64,000 nt of DNA from Apiotrichum sp. Y4204 (taxonomy: Eukaryota > Basidiomycota > Tremellomycetes > Trichosporonales > Trichosporonaceae): positions 558,001 to 622,000 of the forward strand of contig JAMYHL010000018.1 in the NCBI GenBank assembly GCA_025531455.1, read 5' to 3'. Of this stretch, positions 11,209 through 23,579 are shown one piece after another. Numbering within the stretch: the first letter of the stretch is position 1; every line of letters starts with the position of its first letter. The position numbers and the translations under genes are program-made. Below the pieces are notes generated by a model. That model saw only the letters and a list, made by a program, of their open reading frames with translations. It had not been told where the DNA came from and did not search any database.

Positions 11209-12559
11209 ATGGCCGAAAACTACCAGAAAAAGGAGCTGCTTGCGCTCATGGGCACGGGCGCCAACAGGAGTGGGTGAACATCCTCTTCCGTGCTGACATC
11301 AGTGTGCGTTGACTGCAACGCGCCGTCGCCGCAGTGGGCGTCCGTCTCGTACGGCACCTTTATCTGTCTTGAGTGCAGTGGTGTCCACCGAAGTAAGCCC
11401 GCGTGATGGATCATTCTCACACCAGGCTTCGGCGTGCACATCTCGTTTGTGCGCTCGATCACGATGGACAAGTGGTCCGATGACCAGCTCAAGAAGATGA
11501 AGGCCGGCGGAAACGAGGCGTTCAAGACCTTTATGGATAGCTATGGCCCCGAGGGCGGCTACACCAAGGGCATGGGCATGTCGGAGAAGTACAACTCGTG
11601 GGCAGCCGCACAGTACCGTGACAAGGTGGGTGAAGGAAGCTACATCGGGTTCGAGGAGCTTCATATCCTAACCCCAGCTCTCCGCGGCGTGCGCCGACCC
11701 GCCGAAGGAGTGGTCGCCCTCCTCGCCCCCGGCGGACTGGGGGGTCCCCTCCCGCCCGCAGTCGTCGCAGGCGACGCGCAAAGCTCGTGCCAGCGGCATC
11801 TCCTCCAACTCGGGTAGCAACGTGCCCTCGCGCACCGGCTCGCCATTTGCCGGCGGCTCCGCACCCCGCCAGACTAGCGGAAACGGCAACGAGGCGTTCT
11901 TTGAGCGCCTGGGCAACGCCAACTCCATGCGCTCCGCGGACCTGCCGCCCTCGCAGGGCGGCAAGTACACGGGTTTCGGCTCGACCCCCGAGCCGGACGC
12001 ATCAAGCAGCCACCCGTCGTACCACCTCTCATCGCACGCCGCGCCGACACTCGACGAGTTCCAGCGCAACCCGCTCGGCGCGCTGAGCAAGGGCTGGGGC
12101 CTGTTCTCGTCTGCCGTCGCCACCGCCAGCCGCGAGATCAATGAGGGCGTCGTCAAGCCGGGAATGTCCCGCGCACAGGAGCTGTACGAGCAGGGCGCGA
12201 GTGACGACATGAAGCGCGCGCTCAATAACGCGGGCACGCAGGCGCGCGGGGCTGCCGGGTGGATGGGCGCGCGTGCCGCGGACGGATGGGGCCAGGTCAA
12301 CGAGGTGGCGCGCACACGCGGCGGCGTCGACCTCAACGAGCAGATTGGCCGGCTCGGGATCGGGAAGGGCTCGGCGCGCGACCAGGGCTACGGGCAGGTC
12401 GGGCAGAGCCCGTCGGGCGACGCGTTCTTCGATGCGTGGGGTCCCGAGACTCCTACGGCGGACACGGCGTCTCCCGCGGTCGCCAAGCCGCCAGCAGCAT
12501 CCAAGGCGCCCGCCAAGAAGAAGGACGACTGGGAGGACGACGAGTGGAAGGACTTCTAA
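11209..12559 (+). CDS. GCS1: ArfGAP1/Gcs1-type ADP-ribosylation factor GTPase-activating protein
   Basis: Stimulates GTP hydrolysis by Arf, controlling COPI coat cycling at the Golgi. Exons 11209-11269, 11303-11392, 11426-11625 and 11678-12559 encode 410 residues. The ArfGAP zinc finger has Cys22, Cys25, Cys42 and Cys45 (CX2CX16CX2C), and Arg50 in SGVHR is the catalytic arginine finger, followed by [15 protein letters not shown]. After the domain comes a Ser/Gly/Pro-rich region and a helical segment beginning [16 protein letters not shown], in the place of the curvature-sensing helix of the family. The acidic-aromatic end [11 protein letters not shown] matches the Gcs1/ArfGAP1 type. The symbol is given by orthology and subfamily assignment is fairly sure. 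Confidence 0.93.
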
Positions 12560-12811
12560 ATGCTACGATAATAGCCCGGGGTTCACCGCGCTGTCAACCG
12601 TGCCGCGGGCGCACTTGTATGTGTCATGACTGCATATTATACCCATAGAGCGGATGTAGAGACTACAACAGAGAAGGTCGTGAGAGGATTATATGGTTTT
12701 GGAAAGAGTTGAAGTGTTCTGGGTGATCGTAGCATTTGAGAAGCGTAGACAAGCGGCGCTCGCAGGGGATCTCCGGTTAACAAGGGGCACACAGGGTATC
12801 ACGGGAGGAGA

Positions 12812-14248
12812 TCAACTCTGGTCGCTCAGAGGATCGGCGACAGCAGGAACCACCGCTCCAACCTCTGCGACAGGCTCCGTGACTTCGGTCTCGACAGCAT
12901 CCTTAATCTCGAGGGCGATAACCGCATCGGCTTTCTCGCCTTGATCCGACGCCGGTGTATTCTCCGCCACGAGCTCGGGCACAAGCGCGCCCACAATGGC
13001 GTTAAGGAGCATGCCGACGAGATGGGCATTACACCCCGGTTCGGCGAGGATGTCCGCGAGCGCGTCCCCGGCCGTCTCGTCGGGAAGAGGCGAGATCGCC
13101 CATTTGACAGAACGGGGTAGTGTCTCGTCGATCCGCTCGCGAAGTCGCGCGTCGAGCTCGGCCGCTTCCTCTGGACTCGGCTCGACGGGCGGAGGGCCGG
13201 GCCATCCGTTGGGAAAGAGGATGCGCTCAAGGAGGGCCGTAACCCGCAGGCCTGTTTCGGCATTCAGCGCCGAGGTGATGAGGGCAGGGAGAACACGGTC
13301 GGTAACGGGTGCGAGGAGGGTGGCGGCGAGTTCGAGCGACGCGAATGCCACTCGGAGCGGCCATGGGGGCGGGGACAGACCGCTGCGTCCGTCCACGCCT
13401 GCGAGCGCGGAGAAGAGCGCGAGCGGGCCGTCCGCCACGCGCGTGTATTTCGCCTTTGGGGGTGCTGAGGCGCATAGGAAGGCTACGAGCCATGTGCTGA
13501 GACCGTAGAGCAGCGTCACGACTGAGATGACGACCTTGTACGTGCCATGCAGCGTGTCGAGAATCGTGCGTTCTGGTGTGCGCTTCCTATCACGAAGAGG
13601 GAAGAGCTTGAGCCCGAGCTCGGCATAGAACCACGCGGCCGAGAGACGCTTGCCCACACCACCAAGGACGGCGCGGGCAAGCACCTCGCGCACCACGAGG
13701 CGTTCTGCGCTCGACCCATAGTCCTTCTCCGGGAGGCGGGCCGCGAGGAGCGCGTCGACGAGCGCGGCGGTATATGCCGGGTTGAGGACGTAGGTTTCCC
13801 CCACTTGCGCGGTGGCGAGAGTCGGCAGGCGCGCGTGGTACGCTGCCGGGAGGGGAGTAAAGATGTCTGCACGGGCAGCCCAGTACGTCCGGACGTGGGT
13901 GGCCAAGAGGACGGGCACGTGGAGGAGGAGGAGGTCGGCCAGTCGTTCGCGGCCCTCGTCCGTCGTGAGTGGGGTGAGGAGCGGGGACAGGAGGGACACC
14001 ACAATGTCGCGGTTCACGGTCGGGAGGAGCTGGCCGTCGCGCGGCGCCAGGCGTCCGTACCATGTCTGCATGTATGCGCGGAGGGCGAGCGCGACGAGGT
14101 GGTAAATGCGCTCGTGGAGGCGCTCCTGCGCCACGGTAGTGGTCGGGAAGAGCGGCGGGAGCGGGAGGGGCTCGCCCGAGGGGTCGCGCGCCGCGAGCAG
14201 CTGCACCGCGAGCGGCTCGGCGCGCCGCCGGTGGGGGTGCATCCGCAT
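12812..14248 (-). CDS. PXA-domain protein
   Basis: Single-exon gene of 478 residues. Residues about 40-210 look like a PXA (PX-associated) domain, found in sorting-nexin-like endosomal and membrane-contact proteins: MQTWYGRLAPRDGQLLPTVN, then LLLLHVPVLLATHVRTYWAA. A hydrophobic stretch near residues 236-262 (VVISVVTLLYGLSTWLVAFL) may sit in a membrane. The C-terminus is acidic and low-complexity. There is no PX or RGS domain, so it is a short PXA-only form. A membrane-trafficking role is inferred from the family only. It is divergent from histone H4 and convergent with the ArfGAP. Confidence 0.72.
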   Translation of the reverse strand: MRMHPHRRRAEPLAVQLLAARDPSGEPLPLPPLFPTTTVAQERLHERIYHLVALALRAYMQTWYGRLAPRDGQLLPTVNRDIVVSLLSPLLTPLTTDEGRERLADLLLLHVPVLLATHVRTYWAARADIFTPLPAAYHARLPTLATAQVGETYVLNPAYTAALVDALLAARLPEKDYGSSAERLVVREVLARAVLGGVGKRLSAAWFYAELGLKLFPLRDRKRTPERTILDTLHGTYKVVISVVTLLYGLSTWLVAFLCASAPPKAKYTRVADGPLALFSALAGVDGRSGLSPPPWPLRVAFASLELAATLLAPVTDRVLPALITSALNAETGLRVTALLERILFPNGWPGPPPVEPSPEEAAELDARLRERIDETLPRSVKWAISPLPDETAGDALADILAEPGCNAHLVGMLLNAIVGALVPELVAENTPASDQGEKADAVIALEIKDAVETEVTEPVAEVGAVVPAVADPLSDQS

Positions 14249-15133
14249 CGCGCCGGGAATGTTGCAGCTTTGCAGGCTGTGTGTGCCGTTGTGTGTTTGT
14301 TGTTTACTCTGGCACGTTGGTGTTTCATGCCATCACGCTACACGGCACACGGTACACGGCGCGCGGTGCGTGAGGTGGCTGGCATTGTAGATTTCATGGT
14401 GGAGGTTGTTTGGCTGGGTCGAGTGGCGGACTCGTGTCTCCGCGCCTCGGATGTCCGGAATCGACTGCGTGCCGCTTCCAGAATAGGCATAGCAACGAGT
14501 GCTAGTTCTTGGGGTCTTGGGGGGAAGGGTATGCACGCGCACGAGACGTGGTGTGCATGTATACTTTGCGACCGCATGCGAAGGCTGCCATCACGCATCG
14601 TGCATCAGGCATCATGCATCATGCATCCCGGACTTATGGTATGGGAAGGATGCACTCCCAGATCATTGCTCGCACTCGGAGTGCGGAGTGACGATATCGC
14701 CGAGCGGTGGAATGATCTGCATCATCTGCACATCTGCACACCGCTCACGGGACTGGTTGATGCTGATTGGCTCTCAGAATCAGTTGATTGTGGCTCGGTG
14801 TAGGATTGAGTCACGTGATATTTTGATCTAGACTCTTGTTCTCGGAGTTTGTGTGCCTGTGCCCTGGCAGTGTTTGGGGGGTTATGGATTATGGTGGATG
14901 GGGGTTGACTGTGCTCGCTGTGTTCGCTGCGCTGATTGTGCACACGCCACCCGAAATCCCACACCGCGGCCACCGCCTCTGCCTTTGCTTTGTTTCCTCT
15001 CTCCTCATCTCTTGTATATAACCAACCGCGTCACCTTTTTCCTCACTTCCCTCCATCCGTCAACGCAACAGTCTCCAACACTCCCCCCTCTCTCTACCTC
15101 TACCTCTCCTCTACCTTTTAACAACTCATCAAC
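14249..15133. promoter_or_regulatory. Divergent region upstream of histone H4
   Basis: 885 bases between the PXA gene and H4. It holds a cluster of GCATC/ATGCATC repeats at about 14,590-14,632, a second CATCTGCA repeat at about 14,717-14,742, a CACGTGA site near 14,812, and a TATA box (15015-15021). A pyrimidine-rich leader runs from the TATA box to the H4 ATG. Confidence 0.6.
15015..15021 (+). promoter_or_regulatory. TATA box of histone H4
   Basis: TATATAA 113 bases upstream of the H4 start codon. Confidence 0.6.
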
Positions 15134-15585
<452 letters not shown>

Positions 15586-16749
15586 GCAGCGCGCGCAGCG
15601 ACGGGCAGCAGCCATGCTGCAGCCCATTCTCTATACTTTTTCGTTTTCGCTGTTCTCCTTTCCGCCCCCGGGCGACGTCATGCATTCTATATAACATATT
15701 GGCAGATGGGTTATCGAGGTGGATGGATGGGGTGAAGGGCTGCGGAGTGGGTGACTAGAGTCGTCTGGGCTGTTTGGTGTGGGCAGTGCCGTGGCAAGAC
15801 CGGATGGAGGGGGGTGTTGGAGCATCCCCATTCGGCACCAGGTAGACGCCGAGAGAACCTGGGTGAGACGGGGGTCGAGCTATTCGCGGGACGCCGGGAC
15901 GCTGGCGTGCATTCCAGAAACAGAGGCACGGGCGCCAGGCGCCCCTCCTCCCCCGTGTCCCCGCAAATTGGTAGCGAGCGGTTGCGCGGCTGGCGCCACT
16001 TGCGCATGTTCCAGAGCGCGAGATATTGAGAAGCAGCTATGCAGTCAGTGCCACATACTGAACCACACTTATGGTGCGTCATACAGCACTGATGATCACC
16101 ATCGATGTGGCTTACCATAGCGTCCTTTGCATGTGGCACTCTAACTGAGGCCCGCCCATGCTGTTACTGACTACTGACCATGATTGTCAAGGCGTGGTAC
16201 AGGTTACGAGTGCAACCAACTTGCGAGCAACCGTGTTGCTGCATGATTCCTACAAACAGCAAGCGACTGGCAGCAACACATCAAGTTGAGGTAAAATCGA
16301 TAACAGAACTGACCAGCGACTATTCGCGCATCCTCACCCAAACCCCGCCGCCATCCATCAAATCTCTGGGTATTGTAACTCAACACCCTGTCCCAAGAAT
16401 GAATCCGATAGCAGGGCACACTCCTCTATGACTCGAGCCTGTGGAGTCGTCGAGCAGCTCGGCCCACCAGACCCACAAGGCTCCGTCTGACAGCATTACC
16501 GACTCCAGAATTCAGCTAGGACCTCCTTAGCACCACGCCTGATGGCCAAAGTCTGTCGGCCACCGTGCAGGTTCTGCGCGACAATGTCCAGGCCTCCTGG
16601 TCTCCAGATCTCCACTCCAGCCCAGTTCCTCTCATTCCTCTCCTCTACCTCATTCCCTCCCCCTGCTTCCTCCTCGCCGGCGTCCGCTTCTTCTTCGCTT
16701 CCGTGCCATGCTGATACATTCCCTTTTGCCGCTTTTGTGCGGGGGTTGA
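15586..16749. other. 1.2-kb gap between H4 and NDUFA13
   Basis: 3' flanks of two convergent genes. Short open frames (for example 16180-16431) show no protein-like features. Nothing recognised. Confidence 0.55.
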
Positions 16750-17664
16750 TTAGAGAACGACAATGTTGCTGGGGGTAAAACGTTTCGTGTGGTACGCGGA
16801 AGCGCCAGCCTGGGGATTAGTATGGAGTCAAGGAGAATCGAGGACGAGCAAGGACGTGACAAGCTGGCCGCGGCATCCCTTCCGACTCGGATGATTTGAG
16901 TGGGCCTGCTCAGACTGCATATGGCCGGCAAGCCCAGGCGGAGCCACAGCGTCGACAAGCATGCTCCCCATCCACACCGCCGGCGTTTCGACTCTCATCG
17001 ACTTGTCTCGCCCGCCTCGCTCTTTCTCTCAAGCCACTCACCTCCCAGCCGGGGACGTCCTTCATGATCTCCTTCTCGCGCGCAAGGGCCGCCTGTGACC
17101 TGCGGAACGCGTCGCGGTCCTGCTCGGCAAGAATGGCGGGAACGAGGTAGATGCGCGACCAGGCCTTCTCGCGCGCGAGCTCACTGTAATGTTAGTCTAG
17201 ACCCAAAGTCCCCACTTCCAACGCTGCACTCACCGGCGCTCAGTGTTGCCCTGGCCGAGGCGGTAGAAGCCGAGACCGCAGACAGTGAAGCAGGCCGCGA
17301 AGATGAGGGCGCCGCTGGGGCCGCGGCTCGGGAGAAAGCGCTTGTACCGGACTGCCTCGTAGCCGCCGGGAGGGGGCATGTCCCTGTGGGTCAGCGCCGC
17401 GATCACGAGCAGATCGCCAGGGGTATTAGAACAGTGAAGAGAAAGAGGGGGCGCGGACGCATGAGTGCACGCCGGATGACTTGGTCGTGTCATGTATCCG
17501 ACTGCCCATGCGGGGTGGGCCTTCCTCAACGACGGTTGGCGACAGCGGCCGGGCTCGGCGTCCAACTCGAGAGAGGCCCGCCGTCGCCCTCCGTAACCCC
17601 CTCGTTCATTCCCATCTGCCTAGCGCGACACGTACTGCCTGAAGCCGTGGAATCCGTTCGACAT
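16750..17664 (-). CDS. Mitochondrial complex I subunit NDUFA13 / GRIM-19 (B16.6)
   Basis: Accessory subunit of NADH:ubiquinone oxidoreductase in the inner mitochondrial membrane. Exons 17664-17636, 17383-17234, 17183-17042 and 16809-16750 stay in phase and give 126 residues, the usual fungal size. The signature DMPPPGGYEAVRYKRFLPSR follows the short first exon. One transmembrane span follows (GALIFAACFTVCGLGFYRLG), then the conserved matrix segment with REKEIMKDVPGWE. The last 20-codon exon (AYHTKRFTPSNIVV) was found by its match to the family end and by a CCCCAG acceptor. Introns 1 and 3 (252 and 232 bases) are far longer than others here. Its presence implies a complex I-containing respiratory chain. 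Confidence 0.92.
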
Positions 17665-18162
17665 GGTGACTGTCATTAGCGGTGTCCGAGGATGTGTGCG
17701 GGGCGGTATCGCTCCTCCGGCAGGCGCGCAGACGGAGCTGAACGTCTAGGGAAGCCAGCTCTATGCACGCCGTGTTCCGGAGCACCGATACGCGCCGCGG
17801 CGTCCGCAGTACTCACCGATGATGTGTGGTGTGGCCGGGATGATGGACGACGATGAGCGACGAATAGATGGCCTCGAGGCGGTCAGCCGCGGCGAGGTGC
17901 CCAGCGGGAGCATTCAGTGGCTGGCTGGCGGACTGGCGGAGGCCTGGGTGGGGAGGGAATATTTCCAGGGGCAGTTTTTTGGTATTTTCTCCCGACTTTA
18001 TTTTGTCGCCCCCAGGACTTATGCTCTCGAACTTGCTTTTGATGTCATCGTCCGGGGCTGTAAACAAACCAGGGGGGAAACAAGCCTCGATCCATCGAAC
18101 TCACCACCCTCGGGAATCTCGAAGCTGCGCGTTGCGCTCGGCAGTGGATATATATCCAGATA
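17665..18162. promoter_or_regulatory. Divergent region between NDUFA13 and an unknown gene
   Basis: About 500 bases. A TATATAT run lies at about 18,148-18,155, only some 10 bases before the chosen ATG of the plus-strand gene. Open frames at 17819-18163 and 17813-18067 have no family features. Confidence 0.4.
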
Positions 18163-19798
18163 ATGGCCGCGATGGAGAAGGAGCTGTCATCTGAGGAGGT
18201 GCTCGCCATGCTGGAGCGGAAAGGCGTGTCACTCCGCCCGACGACACCGGTGCCCGAGGGCTGGGCGACTCGGTACGATGCGCAGCACGCGTTTTTCTCG
18301 ACTGTCACCCCTGACTCGATTAAGGATATCGAGGATCTCAAACAGCGCAGACTTGCGTCCGTGGTCTGCAAGGCGTCAACACACCTCAATCGGCCGTGTC
18401 TGTTGATGGACTGCCGGACGTGGACCACCATTGAGGAGTTGATCTGTGACATCTTCAGTGCTGTTATGGCGCGGCCAGCTGAGTTTACCGTGTGAGAGCT
18501 GTTCGCCTTTGTGGAATCATTCTGACAGCAGCGCGAACCCTAAGAAATTGGCGACTGCCGTATATATAACCCTGCACGCGAAAATGAAGGACTTTGACGA
18601 GATGTTCGGTATAGGCCTCCCTCCGCGTCGGCTACGCGTGCGCCCAGCCCAGTTGGGAGAACCCAGCCAAGGCCCGTGGGACAGTTTCGATGGCAAAAAC
18701 CCCTATAGGGATTGTCTTTTTATTCTTGCACGACTCTGCGACGTGCGCCTCGATATCGGCAGATTCAGCATTGACGACCTATCGCCATTGTCCGCCTGGC
18801 TCCCTTTTCTCTGGGTCGATATCCGTGGTGGGAGCAATGGAGTGCTCCGAATTCTCACCATAATGCGGGTTTCGCTGGAGCTGTCCGTCAGGTTGCAAGG
18901 CGAAGCCACCGCTGCGCACGCGACCCTTACAGGCAGCCAGATGGCCGGAGACGATCCCGACACTCGGGCGAGTAAGCGGCGTCGAACGTCTGATGATGAG
19001 GATTCCGCCTTGCCGCGTGTCGCTCCGATGGATGAAACGCGATCCGTATATGGAGTGGTCACGACGGGCACGGACTGGCAGGTGTGGACGATGCGATACA
19101 ACGGGTCTGATTCATTTGTGAGTGATACATATGCTCAAATGGCCAGGTATCCCACGTGTGGCGTGACCTGACAGCAGGACACGAGACGACTATGGGAGGG
19201 CAGCATCGACCGGCTCCCGATGTTGCTTCAATTCATCTCCCTCATTGAGACGATTAGCGAGACAGGCCGCGGGCGGAGCGTCGAGGTCGGAGACTGGCTC
19301 TGGTGGATCTTGGCGGGCAAGTACGCGCGGGTGGATCGCGATCTACTCGCGTCCGCTTTCAAGAAGGAACGCAGTAGAGTGGACGCGAGGAAGGCGAGCG
19401 ACACACAGTCGCACTGTAAAAGCAAGGCCTGTGGCACCGAGGGGGTGGACATAACCGACCGCGAATGGCCTGCCTGCGTCTCCGCACATCCCGGAGAGGA
19501 AAACTTTTGCTGGCTTCAGTGGTTCAAATTGCAGGGCCAGAAAAGGTTCAAGCAGGCACCCGCCAAAGTGGCATCAGGCGGCGAGGAAGGGATACCTCCC
19601 GGCGATGAAAGGAAACCGCCCAGTGACGACGAGCTCCCCCACGGCGCCCGCAGCCCGCTCACGAAGGACAACCTTGCTCTCATGGGCGGCGACAAGCGCA
19701 AGGACTTGGAGGCACGTATCGGGGCGTGGAGTAGCGGTGTACAACTGGCGGATTCTCTTCCACAATCCCGGAAACGCTTAGCCCCAGCAGACTTGTAG
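18163..19798 (+). CDS. Unrecognised protein, 513 residues
   Basis: I do not recognise a family. Three exons splice in phase: 18163-18491, 18529-19117, 19175-19798. The last acceptor could instead be 3 bases later; the first ATG could be replaced by Met4. Visible features are a charged N-terminus, a basic nuclear-localisation-like patch (SKRRRTSDDED) near residue 258, Trp-rich stretches (WEGSIDRLP, VGDWLWWILAGKY) and a low-complexity hydrophilic C-terminus. No signal peptide or membrane span. Codon use resembles its neighbours. The continuous phase over three exons with proper branch points supports a real gene, probably lineage-specific. Confidence 0.65.
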
Positions 19799-19889
19799 TG
19801 AGGCATGGTTAGCGCATTGTAGATCCTCACATAGCATTTCAGAAGTTGTACCTCTTCCGCATGTACCCGTGCATAGTCTATCAAGTCGT

Positions 19890-22800
19890 CTACTCGCTGT
19901 CGCCGCCCTGCTCGATGAGCGCGGCATAGTCGTCGTAGCTGGCAAACGCCGGCATCTCGCGGCGCTTCTTCTTGCGCTCCTTGCGCTCCTCGCGGCGCTT
20001 GCGCTTGGCGCCCGCCTCGGCATCCTCCTCCTCTTCCGGCTCGGGCTCGTCCTCGTCCAGCACGACATCGGGCATCTCGTCGAGCGGAATGAGGTCATCC
20101 TCGTCGTCGTCGAAGGATGGGAAGCCGTCAGAGTCGGAATCAGAGTCGTCCTCGTCATCCTCCTCGTCCTGATCCTCATCCTCATCACCCTCTGCTTCCT
20201 TCTCGCCCTCTTCCTCGTCACTGCTGTAATCCACGTCGACGTCCTCGTCGCTGCTGTCGTCGCTGAGGCCCATGTCGTCGCCGGCGTCCGGCATGGACGC
20301 CTGCATTGCCTTCCAGATCTCGTCCTCCTCGGGATCGCTGTCCGCCATCTCGTCGTCCTCGTCCTTGCCCTCGCCCTCCTCCTCGTCTGTCTCGTCGGCA
20401 ATATCGGATGGGAGCTCGGGTGCAGAGTCCGCGTCCATGTCGCTCTCGTCGTCGCTGTCGTCCCGGGACTTCTTTTTCAACGCCTCCTTCTTCGCCAGCT
20501 TGGTCGAGAAGAACTTGTGGAAGAAGAGCTGGTCGACAGGCACGTCCTCCACCTTCTTGCGCCAGAACGCCTCCGAGTTGACGTACGCCGACTCGTCGGT
20601 GCGCGGGCCGCGCGAGCGCACAATACCGCTCTGGTCCGTGACTGCTGCGGGCTGCATGATGCTTGCACCCTTGGGCTGGACCGTCTTCTTCGGGTTACGG
20701 TAGACGAACTTGTCGAGGAAGGAGATGAGGGTGTTGAGGGAGATGTCGGGCGAGCCAGTGAGCGGCTGGCCCATCAGTAGCTGAGAGGCTTGGAGGGAAA
20801 CGGAAGGGTGGAAGTGGTTGAGGAAGGGCACAAGCTCCCACAGGCACGAGGTGTCGGCGTGGGCGTACAGCGGCTCGCGCTTCTTGCCGTCGTACGCGGT
20901 CGAGGGTGCTGAGCTCTCGCCCTCGGGCTTGGCTGCCGGCTGCTTCTTGTCGGCATCCACAAAGTGCTCCTCGCCGTCGTCCTCGGGCTCAATGAGCATG
21001 CGGCGAAGTCCGGGAGTGCTCTCGAAAAGCTCGCCGAGGAGGTAGAGCGCACCACAGATAAATGGCGGCTGGTGCATACCGAGCATCTGAAGCAACCGCT
21101 TCACGAAGGCCATAACACGGGGCAGCGATGCGTCCGCCTTGAGCGCCTTGAAGAGGAGGTTGAGGTACATGGCCTGCTTGGACGAGGTAAGAAGGCGCTG
21201 GTCGAAAAGAGACTCGTAGAGGGTACGGTAGAAGCGGTCGCTGACCGAGTGTCGCGCCTGGCAAACCTGGAAGATGAGCTGAAGCGCCTGGATCGAGGTG
21301 TTGAAGGTGCCCGCGTGGCAGATTTTGAAGAGAGTCTCCATGTAGTTGGAGAAGAGCTCCTCGTCGATCTTGGCAAAGGGAAGAGCACGGTTGATACCGG
21401 TCAGAACGGCGGCAACGAGCTTGGCCTCTGACGAGTCAACCAGCTCATCCTCCTCGGCGGTCTTGCGGCCGCCTTTCGGCTTGGCGCCCTTCCGGCGTCC
21501 GCGCCACTTTTCCACCTTTCCAGTGACCTTCTTGTCAATCTCCTCCCCCTTGGCAGCCTGGTCGTCGCCCTTGGCCTGCTCTTCGCCAAGAATCTCGCGG
21601 AAGACCTCAAAGTACACCTCGACAAGACGACCAGCGACTTCCTTGTCCTTGGAAGTGAGTGTCATCTGGTTGAGCGTAATCAGGCCGTAGTAGCGTCCGT
21701 GAGCGTTGGCGTCCTTCTCCTTCTCCTTCTTGTCGTCCTTGCTGTCCTCAAACTTGATGTGGGCGCCTGAGCTAGACGAGCCAGCCGCACCAGTGAGCGC
21801 AGTCTTGAGAACAATGGCCGAGACCTCGCGGGCAACCACAGCCTTCATCGCAGGGTGCACCTGGAGGAGCTGAAGGATGTGGTGCGACGTCTTGGCCGCG
21901 ACGGTGCGGTCCGAATCGCCGAGCTTGTTGACACCCAAGCGAAGCAAGTTCTGCTCCTGCTCAGCATTGCCGGAGAGAAGCTGGAACATGACGTCGAGCG
22001 CCTTGGTGCGGACATAGGGCAGGGTGTCGTGCGAGAGCACCTCGACGATCTGGAGAACGTTGAAGAACCACTTTTTGAGGAAGTCCTCGAAAGCGTAAAC
22101 GACAAGATGACGGTCGGTGATATCGGGATGGGCGAGAAGCGGCTGGTCGGCAAAGTATCTGTGATTAGCGCTTGTGACCCCAAGTTTCTTGACTCACTTC
22201 AACTTGCCGGTCCCCTTTCCACCACCGGTCACCCACCAGTCGGCAAGGGCACGAATAGTGGCCATGCGCTGGTCACGACCGCCGCCGTTGTGCGGGGCAC
22301 CATCACGCCATCCGGCCATATTGCGAAGGCGCTCGAGATCGGCGATGGCGTGGATTGGCGACTCACGCACCAACAGCACAAGCGCGGACAGCTTGTCCTG
22401 GTGGGTACCACTGGAGAGGATCTGGGAGATGAAGGCCGTGTCCGAGGAGCTGCCGGCGCGGTTCGGCTTCGGGAGCTCAGAGAGAAGACGTTCAGCCTTC
22501 TGGCGGAGCGTGTTGACTGTGCCGAAGGAAGCCTTGCCCAGCGGTTTAGACGGGGTGGAAAGCTCGGGGACGAGAGTCCACCACGCCGACACTGGAGGAA
22601 TGTTGCGACCGCTTTTGGGGTCGGAGTCGGCAGACTTGACAGGTGCCGCCTTCGGGGCCGCCTTCTTCTCGGTGGGTTTGACGGGGGCTTCCTCTTCAGA
22701 TGACTCGTCGTCTTCCTCGTCGTCCTCGTCCTCGTCCTCCGCAGCATCCTCCTCATCCACGTCCTCCTCATCCTCGTCCTCCTCATCCTCGTCCTCATCC

Positions 22801-23224
22801 TCGTCCTCCTCATCCTCTTCCTCATCCTCTTCGCCGCTCTCAGACTCTTCAATCTCCTCCTCATCTTCGTCCTCCTCGAGGTCCTCAGCGACAGCCGCAC
22901 CGCCAACAGCCTTAAAGTCGAGTCCCTTCATGAATTCTCCCAGGGCCGCCTTGATGGATTTCTGCCGTCAGTCACAGCACCGGTCCCACCACACGGCTTA
23001 ATACGCACCTCATCGTCGTTACCCTTGGATACAGGCGCGTCACCCTCATCGTCGTCGACGCCGGCAATTAGATCCAGGTCGCTGTCGTCGCCGCCGAGGT
23101 CCTTAACCGCCTGGCGCAGCGCATCCGAGACCGAGTCGCCGCGCTTGGCCGAAGGTTGGGACTTTGCCGGCCCTGCCGGCTTTCCTTTTCCGCTGGGCTT
23201 TGTCGATTGCTTGCCCTTTCCCAT
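19890..23224 (-). CDS. NOC1: NOC1/MAK21 ribosome biogenesis factor (CBF/Mak21 domain)
   Basis: Nucleolar factor that, with Noc2, accompanies early pre-60S particles. Exons 23224-23009, 22961-22198 and 22158-19890 encode 1,082 residues, close to yeast Mak21. The N-terminal basic tail is followed by a long Glu/Asp tract (residues about 90-140). HEAT-like helices follow (PLLAHPDITDRHLVVYAFED; HDTLPYVRTKALDVMFQL), then the CBF domain at about 580-760 (LYESLFDQRLLTSSKQAMYL; PPFICGALYLLGELF). The C-terminal half is again acidic and ends in a Lys/Arg-rich helix. Introns are 47 and 39 bases. Housekeeping; paired here with UTP10 3.2 kb away. Confidence 0.95.
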
Positions 23225-23579
23225 TGTTGGTGATGTGGGATGGAGCTGATGGGGATAACAGACTGAGCAGAGCTCTTCAGACTCGAGTTGTCAAGGTCCT
23301 TGCGCTGCATCGCGCTGCACTGTCCGACTTTTGCTTGAAATTATCGGGCGGCAAATATTAACCCATTGTGGAGGTGGGGTGTTGAGAAAAATAACAAATG
23401 ACGTGTCTTAGATGGCTGTGGATTATCACTCTCTGCATTCCATCCTCTGCCACCCTGCCGCCCTGCCTCCAGTCTCGTCGTCACTCACCGTGGTGACGCC
23501 GTTGCTGTCATCGATGCAACCCCGAGGCAGTTGTCCAACTCGCCCGTTTGATCTTTGCCCACAACGCCATCCGGTCAAA
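23225..23579. promoter_or_regulatory. Divergent promoter of NOC1 and a small membrane protein gene
   Basis: 355 bases between two divergent starts; no coding sequence supported. No clear TATA box seen. Confidence 0.45.

Noticed and set aside
13547..14803. 418-codon plus-strand open frame
   Set aside because: Mostly antisense to the PXA-domain gene; no domain features.
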